NCBI RefSeq assembly: GCF_000496075.1
Contig: NZ_AWXZ01000026.1
Coordinates: 1-64,000, forward strand
Length of the DNA stretch: 64,000 nucleotides
From: Lutibaculum baratangense AMV1
GTDB taxonomy: Bacteria; Pseudomonadota; Alphaproteobacteria; Rhizobiales; Tepidamorphaceae
Direction of reading: 5' to 3'
This document shows, in pieces, positions 36,241 through 46,552 of this stretch. The stretch's first letter is position 1, and each line of letters opens with the position of its first letter. The notes under the pieces were generated by a model. It made no database searches and was not told where the DNA came from. It saw only the letters and a program-made list of their open reading frames with translations. Made by a program: the position numbers and the translations under genes.

Positions 36241-37431
36241 GTGACCGGGGACAGCATCTGGACCGCCATCGGACTGATGAGTGGCACGTCGATGGACGGC
36301 GTGGACGTCGCGATGATCACGACCGACGGGCACGGGCTCGTCCTGACCGGAGGCGGGGCCGCACGAACCCGCAGCGCCGCCGGCGCCGAGATCCGTGCCG
36401 GCTTCGAGAAGCCTCGGGTCCTGAGCCGCCCGTACTCGGCCGGCGAGAGGGCGGTCCTCCGGCGCGCGGTGGATGAGGCGAAGCCTCTGCGCGACCGCGA
36501 CGCCCGGCCTCGCGCCCTGGCCGAGGCGGAGGCGGTGGTGACCGCGGCTCACGCGGAGGCGGTCGAGGCGCTCCTCGCAGAACATGGTCTCACGGCCTCG
36601 GATATCGACGTGGTGGGATTCCACGGACAGACGGTGCTGCATCGGCCGGAGGAGCGGCTGACCGTCCAGATCGGCGACGGAGCCGCACTGGCGGAACGGC
36701 TGGGCATCGATGTCGTGCACGATTTCCGGGCCGCCGACGTGGCGGCAGGCGGCCAGGGAGCACCTCTTGCCCCGGCCTATCATCGCGCCCTGGTGATGTC
36801 GCAGCGCATGGACCTGCCCGTCGTCGTGCTCAACCTCGGTGGTGTGGCGAACGTGACGTGGATCGGCCGCGACGAGGACCCGATCGCCTTCGACACCGGC
36901 CCCGCCAATGCCCTCATCGATGACTGGATCCGCGAACACACCGGCGCCGATCACGACGAGGGTGGCGCCATCGCGGCAAGGGGCCACGTACAGGCCGACG
37001 TGCTGGCCGACCTGCTCGACAATCCCTATTTCAGCGCCCCCGCCCCGAAGTCCCTCGACCGCAACGCGTTCGATCCGGCCCCGCTCGCCGGGCTGTCGAT
37101 CGAGGACGGCGCGGCAACTTTGGTCGCCTTCACGGCCGCGACGGTGGCGATGGCCGAACTGCATTTCCCTGCGCCGGCAAGGCGCTGGATCGTCGCCGGG
37201 GGAGGGGCCAAGAACCCGACCATCATGGAGGAGCTGCAGAAGCGGCTCGACGCGCCTGTCATGACGGCGGAGCGGGTGGGGTGGAGCGGGGAGTATCTGG
37301 AGGCGCAGGCCTTCGCCTATCTCGCTGTCCGTTCGTTGACCGGGCTGCCGCTGAGCTTTCCGACAACGACGGGCGTGAAACAGCCCATGACCGGCGGTGT
37401 TCTGGCGTCGGCGCGCCGCTCGGCCGCCTGA
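36241..37431 (+). CDS. anmK: Anhydro-N-acetylmuramic acid kinase
   Basis: A 396-residue kinase that phosphorylates and hydrates 1,6-anhydro-MurNAc, returning cell-wall fragments to metabolism. It begins with the ATP-site motif AIGLMSGTSMDGVD and contains GFHGQTVLHRPEE, LNLGGVANVT and FDTGPANALIDDW, and near the end WSGEYLEAQAFAYLA. GTG at 36241 is preferred; TTG at 36232, three codons upstream, is possible. It works with the amidases and lytic enzymes that release anhydro-muropeptides. Confidence 0.96.
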   Translation: MTGDSIWTAIGLMSGTSMDGVDVAMITTDGHGLVLTGGGAARTRSAAGAEIRAGFEKPRVLSRPYSAGERAVLRRAVDEAKPLRDRDARPRALAEAEAVVTAAHAEAVEALLAEHGLTASDIDVVGFHGQTVLHRPEERLTVQIGDGAALAERLGIDVVHDFRAADVAAGGQGAPLAPAYHRALVMSQRMDLPVVVLNLGGVANVTWIGRDEDPIAFDTGPANALIDDWIREHTGADHDEGGAIAARGHVQADVLADLLDNPYFSAPAPKSLDRNAFDPAPLAGLSIEDGAATLVAFTAATVAMAELHFPAPARRWIVAGGGAKNPTIMEELQKRLDAPVMTAERVGWSGEYLEAQAFAYLAVRSLTGLPLSFPTTTGVKQPMTGGVLASARRSAA

Positions 37432-37440
37432 GCTGGCGGC

Positions 37441-37456
37441 CGGGGCCGAAGCCCCG
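37441..37456. terminator. Short hairpin after anmK
   Basis: CGGGGC (37441-37446), CGAA loop, GCCCCG (37451-37456) lies ten bases beyond the anmK stop, in the gap shared with a convergent gene. A second small GGGC/GCCC hairpin follows at about 37481-37493. Confidence 0.4.
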
Positions 37457-37504
37457 ACGCACATCATTCGCTCGAGACCCGGGGCGTGATGCCCGAGTAC
37501 AGGC

Positions 37505-38167
37505 TCAGACCTCGGCCTTCGCCTCGGCCTCGGCGAGCCGCCGGTCGACATACCCGCCGACCACGTCCATCAGCGGGTCGACCTGCTTGTCGAAAAAGTG
37601 GTTCGCCCCCTCGAGCACGTTCTGCTCGACCACGATGCCCTTCTGCGTCTTGAGCTTTTCGACGAGCGTCTGCACGTCGTTGGGGGTCGCCACCCTGTCG
37701 GCCGATCCGTTGACGATGAGCCCCGACGAGGGGCAGGGCGCGAGGAACGAGAAATCGTAGAGGTTCGGCTGCGGCGCGATCGAGATGAAGCCCTCCACCT
37801 CCGGTCGGCGCATCAGAAGCTGCATGCCGATCCACGATCCAAAGGAGAATCCCGCGATCCAGCACGCGCGCGAATCCGGGTTGAAGCTCTGCACCCAGTC
37901 GAGCGCTGCGGCGGCGTCCGACAGTTCCCCCTGGCCGTGGTCGAACTCGCCCTGACTGCGGCCGACCCCCCGGAAGTTGAAGCGCAGGACCGCGAAGCCG
38001 CGCTCCGCGAAGAGATAGAACAGCCGATACACGATCTGGTTGTTCATCGTGCCCCCGAACTGGGGGTGCGGGTGCAGGATGACCGCAATCCGTGCATTGC
38101 GCTTCTTCGGAGGCTGATATCGCCCCTCGATACGTCCTGCAGGACCGGTGAAAATAACTTCCGGCAT
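37505..38167 (-). CDS. Alpha/beta hydrolase of the small serine-hydrolase type
   Basis: A 220-residue hydrolase. Features are HPHPQFGGTMNN (oxyanion region and a family signature), FNFRGVGRSQGEFD, the nucleophile elbow GFSFGSW with its serine, an acid at about residue 160 (NGSADRVATP) and the histidine in EGANHFF. This family (COG2945-like) is widespread and its substrates are unknown. The ATG at 38167 fits the family; the frame extends upstream into the SUF promoter region. It is divergent from the SUF operon, a neighbour relation that recurs in related bacteria, but a role in Fe-S biogenesis is not established. Confidence 0.92.
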   Translation of the reverse strand: MPEVIFTGPAGRIEGRYQPPKKRNARIAVILHPHPQFGGTMNNQIVYRLFYLFAERGFAVLRFNFRGVGRSQGEFDHGQGELSDAAAALDWVQSFNPDSRACWIAGFSFGSWIGMQLLMRRPEVEGFISIAPQPNLYDFSFLAPCPSSGLIVNGSADRVATPNDVQTLVEKLKTQKGIVVEQNVLEGANHFFDKQVDPLMDVVGGYVDRRLAEAEAKAEV

Positions 38168-38247
38168 TGACCGAACTAGCTCCGTTACATCAGCCCGAGG
38201 GCGTGGCGACCACCTGCGCGTGGCGGCGCTACTCCGGCCGTGCTTTC

Positions 38248-38276
38248 TTGACACCGTCCGGAGCGACCCTTAGAAA
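38248..38276 (+). promoter_or_regulatory. Predicted SUF operon promoter
   Basis: TTGACA (38248-38253) and TAGAAA (38271-38276) are separated by 17 bases, ideal sigma-70 spacing. Transcription would start near 38283, giving a leader of about 125 bases before the cysteine desulfurase start. Confidence 0.6.
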
Positions 38277-38294
38277 CTTAGAAACATTCGAAAC
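38270..38294. promoter_or_regulatory. Triple-repeat operator candidate overlapping the SUF -10 box
   Basis: TTAGAAAC occurs at 38270-38277 and again at 38278-38285, followed one base later by TTCGAAAC at 38287-38294. TTAGAA and TTCGAA also form an imperfect inverted repeat (38278-38293 region), which resembles the iron-responsive operators of Rrf2-type regulators such as RirA. Its place over -10 and the start suggests repression by an iron or Fe-S sensor; the regulator is not encoded here. Confidence 0.45.
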
Positions 38295-38408
38295 TGCCCG
38301 TGCGGCGTCGATCCCCGGGCGGGCAGGCGTGGCGTTCGCGCCACTCTCATCATATATGGGCGTCGCGGCGCAAGCACGCATATCGTCGCCGCGCGCAAAG
38401 GAGGCCGG

Positions 38409-39533
38409 GTGTCCGGGTTCGTCTACCTCGACTGCAACGCGACATCGCCACTGCGCCCGCAGGCGCGGGCGGCAATGCTCGCCGCGATCGAGGATGGGGG
38501 CAACCCGTCGTCGGTGCACATGGTGGGCCGGCGGGCGCGCCGGCATCTCGAGGACGCGCGCGTCCGGCTCGCGGCCGTGGTCGGCGCAGAGCCCGCAGAT
38601 GTGGTGATGACGAGCGGCGGAACCGAGGCGAACGCCCTTGCGCTTGCCCAGGCGCGCGGCGCGCCGGTGCTGGTTTCCGCGGTGGAGCATCCTTCCGTTC
38701 TCGCGGCGGTGCCGGATGCCGAGATCGTCCCGGTTGACGGTCAGGGCGTCGTAGATCTGAGGTGGCTCGCTCTCCGCTTGGGACAAGACCCGAAGCCCGG
38801 CCTCGTCTCGATCATGGCGGCGAACAACGAGACGGGCGTGCTTCAACCGCTCGACGAGATCCGGCGCCTGTGCGGTAACGCCGATGTGCCGCTTCACAGC
38901 GACGCGGTGCAGGTGGCGGGGCGGATGCGGGCCGACGATCTGCCCGCTGATCTCGTGACGCTGTCGTCCCACAAGATGGGAGGGCCCCTGGGAGCCGGTG
39001 CGCTCGTGCGCAAGGGCGGGCCCGCGATCGTCTCCCTCGTCAGGGGAGGCGGGCAGGAGCGCGGATTGCGGGGGGGCACCGAGAACGTGCCTGCCATTGC
39101 CGGGTTCGGCGCCGCGGCCGCGGCAGCGATGCAGCAGTTGGAGGACCGCAGGTCCGAATTGGAGCGGTTGCGCGACTGGTTTGAGCGCGAAATAAGCACT
39201 ATCTGTGCGGGGACGAGGATTCTCGGCGCCCAGGCGCCGCGCCTGCCCAACACGAGTTGCTTCGCGGTCCCGGGCGTGGCGGCCGAGACGGCCCTGATCG
39301 CGCTCGATCTCGAGGGCATCGCCGTCTCCTCGGGCTCGGCCTGCTCGTCGGGGAAGGTGGGCGTGTCGCATGTCCTCGCGGCGATGAACGTCGCGCCCGA
39401 GCTTGCGGCGGGCGCCATCCGCGTGAGCCTTGGGTGGTCGACGACCGGACAGGATTTGGAGAATTTCGTGAGCGTGTGGCGCCGCGTCGGGCCGAGACTG
39501 GCCGGACGGAAGCGACAACCGCGAGCGGCATAA
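38409..39533 (+). CDS. Cysteine desulfurase, IscS/NifS type
   Basis: A 374-residue PLP enzyme that removes sulfur from cysteine and holds it as a persulfide for Fe-S cluster building. It opens with VYLDCNATSPLRP, has the Schiff-base lysine in LSSHKMGGPLGAG, and the sulfur-carrying cysteine in SSGSACSSGK on a long mobile loop. This is the group I form, distinct from the SufS encoded later in the operon. GTG at 38409 has a strong AAAGGAGG site before it. It is the first gene of the SUF operon. Confidence 0.95.
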   Translation: MSGFVYLDCNATSPLRPQARAAMLAAIEDGGNPSSVHMVGRRARRHLEDARVRLAAVVGAEPADVVMTSGGTEANALALAQARGAPVLVSAVEHPSVLAAVPDAEIVPVDGQGVVDLRWLALRLGQDPKPGLVSIMAANNETGVLQPLDEIRRLCGNADVPLHSDAVQVAGRMRADDLPADLVTLSSHKMGGPLGAGALVRKGGPAIVSLVRGGGQERGLRGGTENVPAIAGFGAAAAAAMQQLEDRRSELERLRDWFEREISTICAGTRILGAQAPRLPNTSCFAVPGVAAETALIALDLEGIAVSSGSACSSGKVGVSHVLAAMNVAPELAAGAIRVSLGWSTTGQDLENFVSVWRRVGPRLAGRKRQPRAA

Positions 39534-39576
39534 GGCGAAACCGCGGTCCTTGAAACCGTGAGCGAAGGAGCAATCG

Positions 39577-41046
<1,470 letters not shown>

Positions 41047-41133
41047 TCGGCGCGCGCGACTATTGAGACAAGCCGCGCGAAGGCTCCGGCCGCCGCGCGG
41101 CACCCCAGGATGAAGATTACCGGAAAAGATACG

Positions 41134-41889
41134 ATGACCGCATTGCTAGAAATCAAGGACCTGCACGCACAGGTGGAGGAGCAGGAGATCCTCAAGGGCC
41201 TGTCCCTGACGGTGAACCCGGGTGAGGTCCACGCCATCATGGGCCCGAACGGTTCGGGCAAGTCGACCTTGTCCTACGTCCTCGCCGGCAAGGATGACTA
41301 CGAGGTCACCGGTGGCGAGGTCGCGCTCCAGGGCGAGGACCTCTTGGAGATGGAGCCCGACGAGCGGGCCGCGGCCGGCGTGTTCCTCGCCTTCCAGTAT
41401 CCGGTCGAGATCCCAGGCGTCGCGACGATGACCTTCCTGCGCACCGCGCTCAATGCCCAGCGCAAGGCGCGCGGCGAGGCGGAGCTCTCGACGCCCGAGT
41501 TCATGCGCCTCGTGCGCGAGAAGGCGGACAAGCTCGGCGTCAGCCAGGAGATGCTGAAGCGGCCCGTGAACACCGGCTTCTCCGGCGGCGAGAAGAAGCG
41601 TGCCGAGATCCTGCAGATGTCGGTTCTCGAGCCCAGGCTCTGCATCCTCGACGAGACGGACTCCGGCCTCGACATCGACGCGCTTCGGATCGTCGCGGAC
41701 GGCGTGAACGCGCTGCGTTCGCCGGATCGGGGCATGGTCGTGATCACCCACTACCAGCGCCTGCTCGACTACATCGTGCCGGACATCGTCCACGTGATGT
41801 CCCGCGGCCGCATCGTGCGCACCGGCGGGCCGGAGCTCGCCAAGGAGCTCGAGGCATCCGGCTACGCCGCCTACACCGAGGCCGCCTGA
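41134..41889 (+). CDS. sufC: Fe-S cluster assembly ATPase SufC
   Basis: A 251-residue ABC-type ATPase that drives conformational change in the SufBC2D scaffold. Walker A is GPNGSGKST, the signature is [11 protein letters not shown] and Walker B is [12 protein letters not shown]. Two starts are possible: ATG 41110 adds eight residues (MKITGKDT); ATG 41134 begins [13 protein letters not shown], the usual family start, with GGAAAAG upstream. The shorter one is given. Confidence 0.97.
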   Translation: MTALLEIKDLHAQVEEQEILKGLSLTVNPGEVHAIMGPNGSGKSTLSYVLAGKDDYEVTGGEVALQGEDLLEMEPDERAAAGVFLAFQYPVEIPGVATMTFLRTALNAQRKARGEAELSTPEFMRLVREKADKLGVSQEMLKRPVNTGFSGGEKKRAEILQMSVLEPRLCILDETDSGLDIDALRIVADGVNALRSPDRGMVVITHYQRLLDYIVPDIVHVMSRGRIVRTGGPELAKELEASGYAAYTEAA

Positions 41890-41908
41890 GGACCGAGGAG
41901 AGCCGAAC

Positions 41909-43237
41909 ATGAATGTCGAACTGAAGAAGGTCGCCACGGCGGCCGAGCGCGCCGCGGCCGAGCAGTTCGAGCGGCTTGCGGGCGATCTTCCCGGCGGCGA
42001 GCGCGCCCGGGCGGCGCGCCGGGCGGCGGCCGAACGCTTCGCCGTGACCGGGCTTCCGCACCGTCGCATCGAGGAGTGGAAGTACACCGACCTGCGCACG
42101 ATGCTGCGCGAGCTGCCGCCGCCGGCGGCCAGGACGGCCGGCGGCGAGCTCGAGGTGGAGACGCTTGCGGAGCTCGATGCCTACCGCATCGTGATGCGCG
42201 ACGGCGGCGAGGCCGAGATCGCGGCTGACCTCGCCCAGGTCGCGGGGCTCGAAGTGACGCCGCTTTCCGCAGGTCTCGACAACGGCGAGATCGCGCCGGC
42301 CCTGCTGGACGGCTGGCCCGATGCCGCGGCGAGCGCGGTCTTCGACCTCAACACCGCCTTCATGCGCGGCGGCGTCGTGATCCGCGTGACGGCGGGGACG
42401 AAGCTCGACAAGCCGATCATGCTGTCGCACATCGTCTCGCATCTCGAGCCGTCGGCCAACTACCTGCGCAACCTCGTCGTGCTCGAGGCCGGGACCGAGG
42501 CGACGGTCGTGGAGACCTTCGAGGGACCGGCCGGTTCGGCCTATCTCGTCAACTCCGTGACTCGCTTCGCGGTGGCGGAGGGGGGCAAGCTCGATTGGCT
42601 GAAGGTGCAGGCCGACGGCGCGGGCTCGACCCACCTCTCGACGCTCGCGGGCGACGTGGCGAACGGGGCGGAGATCCTCTGCCTGCCGTTCTCAACGGGC
42701 TCTGCGGTCTCGCGCAACAACATCGTCCTGACGCTGGCGGGGCCTGATACGACGGCCAACATCGCCGGGGTCCAGCTGCTCGCCGGGCAGCAGCATGGCG
42801 ACATCACCATGTTCGTCGATCATGCCGTTCCCGACTGCGCGAGCCGCGAACTGTTCAAGGCCGTGCTCGACGACCGGGCGCGCGGCGTCTTCCAGGGCAA
42901 GATCCTCGTGCGGCAGAAGGCCCAGAAGACCGACGGCAAGATGATGACGCAGGCGCTCATGCTGTCCGACGACGCCGAGATGGACAACAAGCCGGAGCTC
43001 GAGATCTTCGCCGACGACGTCCAGTGCGGCCATGGCGCCACCACGGGTCAGATCGACGAGGATCTGCTGTTCTATCTCCGCTCGCGCGGCATCCCCGAGA
43101 CGCAGGCGAAGGCGCTGTTGATCGAGGCCTTCATCGGCGAGGCGCTCGATCTCGTGAAGAACGAAGCCGTTCGCGAGGTCCTGTCCGGCTACGCCCATGT
43201 GTGGGTCGCCGAGAGGAAGGACGAGGGGCACCTATGA
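41909..43237 (+). CDS. sufD: Fe-S cluster scaffold subunit SufD
   Basis: A 442-residue partner of SufB. The N-terminal helical part (FAVTGLPHRRIEEWKYTDLR) and the beta-helix body (GAEILCLPFSTG, DNKPELEIFADDVQCGHGATTGQIDED, YLRSRGIPETQAKALLIEAFIGE) are typical. The stop overlaps the sufS start by four bases (ATGA), so the two are translationally coupled. Confidence 0.97.
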   Translation: MNVELKKVATAAERAAAEQFERLAGDLPGGERARAARRAAAERFAVTGLPHRRIEEWKYTDLRTMLRELPPPAARTAGGELEVETLAELDAYRIVMRDGGEAEIAADLAQVAGLEVTPLSAGLDNGEIAPALLDGWPDAAASAVFDLNTAFMRGGVVIRVTAGTKLDKPIMLSHIVSHLEPSANYLRNLVVLEAGTEATVVETFEGPAGSAYLVNSVTRFAVAEGGKLDWLKVQADGAGSTHLSTLAGDVANGAEILCLPFSTGSAVSRNNIVLTLAGPDTTANIAGVQLLAGQQHGDITMFVDHAVPDCASRELFKAVLDDRARGVFQGKILVRQKAQKTDGKMMTQALMLSDDAEMDNKPELEIFADDVQCGHGATTGQIDEDLLFYLRSRGIPETQAKALLIEAFIGEALDLVKNEAVREVLSGYAHVWVAERKDEGHL

Positions 43238-44478
43238 ACGCCCCCGTGCAGGCCGCCGAGGCGCCATACGATGTCCAGGCGATCCGCCGCGACTTTCCCA
43301 TCCTGTCGCGGCAGGTCTACGGGCGTCCGCTCGTCTATCTCGACAACGGAGCGTCGGCCCAGAAGCCGCGCGCCGTGATCGAGGCCATGACCTATGCGAT
43401 GGAGAACGAGTACGCCAACGTCCATCGCGGCCTGCACTTCCTGTCGAACACGGCGACCGAGAACTTCGAGGCCGCGCGCGAGCGCGTGCGGAGCTTCCTG
43501 AACGCGGAATCGACGGACCAGATCGTCTTCACCCGCAACGCGACCGAGGCGATCAACCTCGTCGCCCATGGCATCGGCATGGGCATCGGTGAGGGCGACG
43601 AGATCGTGCTCTCGATCATGGAGCACCACTCCAACATCGTGCCCTGGCACTTCCTGCGCGAGCGCAAGGGCGCGGTGATCAGATGGGCGCCGGTCGACGA
43701 GGACGGCAACTTCCTTCTCGAGGAGTTCGAGAAGCTCCTGACCCCCAGGACGAAGGTCGTCGCGATCACCCACATGTCGAACATGCTGGGCACGATCGTG
43801 CCGGTGAAGGAGGTCGTCCGGCTCGCCCACGCGCGCGGGATCAAGGTCCTGATCGACGGCAGCCAGGGGGCCGTCCACCTCCCGGTCGACGTGCAGGATA
43901 TCGGTGCCGACTTCTACTGCTTCACCGGACACAAGGTCTACGGCCCGACGGGCATCGGCGTTCTCTACGGTCGTGCGGAGGCTCTAGATGCCCTGCCGCC
44001 CTTCAACGGGGGCGGCGAGATGATCGACGAGGTGACGGAAGAGGGCGTCACCTACCAGAAGCCGCCGCACCGCTTCGAGGCGGGAACGCCGCCGATCATC
44101 GAGGCTACCGGCCTCGCTGCGGCGCTCGACTACATGGAAACCGTGGGGCGCGAAAACATCCGGGCTCATGAAGACGCACTCACACGCTACGCGCTTCAGC
44201 GCCTGCGGGCGAGCAACAGCGTCCGGGTCTTCGGGGACGCGCAGGACCGTGGCGCGATCATCTCGTTCGAGGTTGCGGGAGCGCACGCTCACGACGTGTC
44301 CATGGTGATAGACCGTTACGGCGTCGCCGTGCGGGCCGGAACGCATTGCGTGCAGCCGCTGCTGGCGAGGTTCGGCGTCACGTCGACGTGCCGCGCCTCG
44401 TTCGGCATGTACAATACCTTCGAGGAAGTCGACCGCCTGGTGGAGGCGATCGAGAAGGCTCAGGAGATGTTCGCATGA
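43234..44478 (+). CDS. sufS: Cysteine desulfurase SufS
   Basis: A 414-residue group II cysteine desulfurase. Signatures are LVYLDNGASAQKP, the PLP lysine in FTGHKVYGPTGIGVLYG and the catalytic cysteine in RAGTHCVQP on the short loop typical of SufS. SufS enzymes normally hand sulfur to SufE or SufU, but neither gene is in this operon. The start at 43234 overlaps the sufD stop. Confidence 0.97.
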   Translation: MNAPVQAAEAPYDVQAIRRDFPILSRQVYGRPLVYLDNGASAQKPRAVIEAMTYAMENEYANVHRGLHFLSNTATENFEAARERVRSFLNAESTDQIVFTRNATEAINLVAHGIGMGIGEGDEIVLSIMEHHSNIVPWHFLRERKGAVIRWAPVDEDGNFLLEEFEKLLTPRTKVVAITHMSNMLGTIVPVKEVVRLAHARGIKVLIDGSQGAVHLPVDVQDIGADFYCFTGHKVYGPTGIGVLYGRAEALDALPPFNGGGEMIDEVTEEGVTYQKPPHRFEAGTPPIIEATGLAAALDYMETVGRENIRAHEDALTRYALQRLRASNSVRVFGDAQDRGAIISFEVAGAHAHDVSMVIDRYGVAVRAGTHCVQPLLARFGVTSTCRASFGMYNTFEEVDRLVEAIEKAQEMFA

Positions 44479-44834
44479 GTGACGCGAACGATAGCGCTGT
44501 CGAGCAGTCCGCCATTCCGCCCGAGGAACTGGCGCGGCTGACGGACGACATCATCGGGGCGCTGAAGTCGGTCTACGACCCCGAGATCCCCGCCGACATC
44601 TACGAGCTCGGCTTGATCTACCGCATAGACGTCGACGATGATCGCAACGTAACGGTCGACATGACGCTGACGGCGCCGGGCTGCCCGGTGGCCGGCGAGA
44701 TGCCGGGCTGGGTCGAGGATGCCGTGTCGTCGGTCGACGGGGTCGGTCAGGTGCACGTGAACATGGTGTTCGATCCGCCGTGGGATCCGAGCCGCATGTC
44801 GGAAGAGGCCAGGGTGGCGCTCGACTTCTTCTGA
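44475..44834 (+). CDS. SUF-associated DUF59/MIP18-family protein (SufT-like)
   Basis: A 119-residue protein of the DUF59/MIP18 family, linked to maturation or targeting of Fe-S proteins. It shows SVYDPEIPADIYELGLIY, the conserved cysteine in TAPGCPVAGEMP and VNMVFDPPWDPSRMSEEAR. It begins in the sufS stop (ATGA overlap), showing it is part of the SUF operon. It is often annotated as SUF system assembly protein. Confidence 0.95.
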   Translation: MSDANDSAVEQSAIPPEELARLTDDIIGALKSVYDPEIPADIYELGLIYRIDVDDDRNVTVDMTLTAPGCPVAGEMPGWVEDAVSSVDGVGQVHVNMVFDPPWDPSRMSEEARVALDFF

Positions 44835-44900
44835 CCCCATCTAGGGACAGTCCGCCGCGATTGGCGGCGGAAGAGGCATGAGAGCGGAGCAGGTGTTGGC

Positions 44901-45275
44901 ATGAACGTGGCAGTGCGTCCCAAGCCGAAGGTCATGACCCTGACGGATGCCGCCGCCGCGCGGATAAGGGCGATCATGGAGAGCTCCGAGCGCGAGATTC
45001 TCGGGCTCCGTGTCGGCGTGAAGAACGGCGGCTGCGCCGGCATGTCGTATACGATGGAATATGCCGAGGAGAAGGCGCCGTTTGACGAGGTCGTCGAGGA
45101 CCGCGGCGTGACGATCCTGATCGACCCCAAGGCGGTGCTGTTTCTGCTGGGCACGGAGATGGACTACCGGACCGAGAAGCTCGCGTCGCAGTTCGTCTTC
45201 AACAACCCGAACCAGACCTCGGCCTGCGGTTGCGGCGAGTCCGTCGCGCTGACGCCGGCGCGGCTCGAGGAGTAG
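44901..45275 (+). CDS. A-type Fe-S carrier (SufA/IscA family)
   Basis: A 124-residue A-type carrier which takes nascent clusters from the scaffold to client proteins. The three cluster-binding cysteines are in NGGCAGMSY and the C-terminal SACGCGESV. It is the last gene of the SUF operon, 66 bases after the DUF59 gene. ErpA, IscA and SufA cannot be separated confidently by eye; operon position favours SufA. Confidence 0.95.
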   Translation: MNVAVRPKPKVMTLTDAAAARIRAIMESSEREILGLRVGVKNGGCAGMSYTMEYAEEKAPFDEVVEDRGVTILIDPKAVLFLLGTEMDYRTEKLASQFVFNNPNQTSACGCGESVALTPARLEE

Positions 45276-45310
45276 GGTCCCCGTCGGCGGACACGGACGG
45301 CTGGCCGGCC

Positions 45311-46369
45311 TTACGCGACGGCCGGGGCGTCCGTGAGGTCCGGCTCGGCCGGACCCGACAGGACCCGGTTCCGGCCCGACCGCTTGGCCTCGTAGAGCAA
45401 CTGGTCGGCTCGCTCGATCAGGCTCTCGGTCGAGTCACTCTCAACGTACTGCGTCACCCCGCCCGACATCGTGACCCGCCCGAGGCTCTCTCCCGTCGAG
45501 CGCTTCACGAGCTCCTTCTCGATCACCGACCGCCTGATCTGATCGATCATCCGGGTCGCGTCTGACAGGGTCTTCCCCTCCATGATGATGGCGAATTCCT
45601 CGCCGCCATAGCGCGCAGCGAGGTCCTGACGGTCGACATGGGCCCTGATGGCGGTGCCGACCAGACGCAGCACCTGGTCACCGGTCTGGTGACCGTAGGT
45701 GTCGTTGAACAGCTTGAAGTGATCGATGTCGCAAAGGCCGAGGCAAAGGGGCCGGTCCTCGGCCCGCGCGACGGCGACCGCGCTCTCCAGGCTCTCGTCG
45801 AAGTGCTTGCGGTTGGCGAGACCGGTCAACTGGTCGGTCATCGATTCGAACCGGATGGCTTCCAGGCTGTCGTGAAGCGCCTCGATCCGGGTCAGCGACT
45901 CCCCGAGTTGACGTTCGAGGTCCGCGTTCTTGGACTCCACCTCGACGGTCGCGGCGATAACCCGCTCGATGATCTCTCGCGCCTGCAGGTGGGACGTCGC
46001 GCTGACAAGGCCGTCTGACGCCGCCCGCAGCGCCTTCCCGTAGCCGCCGACGCTCTTCTCGGAGACGTCGAGCAGCGAGAGCACCTCGTTGATCCTGTCG
46101 GCGACGCTCGAGGAGACCTCTCCGACGCGCTCGCGAAGTCGAGCGGGGGAGAGATGCCTGTCGTAGAACTGGGCGGTCTGGATCGGGTCGAGCCTTCCCT
46201 GGGCCGCCAGTGCCTCGTTGATCTCGGTGTTCAGCTGCGGATTGAAGCCTGCCGCGTAGGTGTACCAGAGCTCGTAATTCTGCGGGTACGCCGGCGTGTC
46301 GTTGGATTTCAGATAGCTCAGTGCGAGCTCGCCATGCACCACCGAACGCTGGAAATCGTTGCCGCGCAT
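45311..46369 (-). CDS. Diguanylate cyclase (GGDEF) with a novel N-terminal region
   Basis: A 352-residue enzyme. The C-terminal GGDEF domain (about 172-335) has an intact active site, RYGGEEF (255-259), and the metal-binding CDIDHFKLFND, so it should make cyclic di-GMP. The inhibitory site RxxD that lies just ahead reads D246-R-Q-D249, losing its arginine, so normal product feedback is probably absent. The N-terminal 170 residues are helical, with a YPQNYELWYTYAAG motif and a coiled coil before the catalytic domain; they contain no transmembrane segment and resemble the N-terminus of alphaproteobacterial soluble cyclases. It is convergent with the SUF operon. Confidence 0.93.
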   Translation of the reverse strand: MRGNDFQRSVVHGELALSYLKSNDTPAYPQNYELWYTYAAGFNPQLNTEINEALAAQGRLDPIQTAQFYDRHLSPARLRERVGEVSSSVADRINEVLSLLDVSEKSVGGYGKALRAASDGLVSATSHLQAREIIERVIAATVEVESKNADLERQLGESLTRIEALHDSLEAIRFESMTDQLTGLANRKHFDESLESAVAVARAEDRPLCLGLCDIDHFKLFNDTYGHQTGDQVLRLVGTAIRAHVDRQDLAARYGGEEFAIIMEGKTLSDATRMIDQIRRSVIEKELVKRSTGESLGRVTMSGGVTQYVESDSTESLIERADQLLYEAKRSGRNRVLSGPAEPDLTDAPAVA

Positions 46370-46552
46370 GCCAGTCGCCCCCGCGCACGAGTCAAGTCTG
46401 GTTAGGCTGATAAATTGAGTAATCCGGCGACATTATCCCCGGAGGTTTAATGTCCGGTGAACCACGATCGTCCGGTGGCGCGCAATGGGTCCTCTCCGCA
46501 GCACTCGTGCGACAGGATGAAAGGCCTGAGGCTCGGCTTGCGCCGCGGCCTG

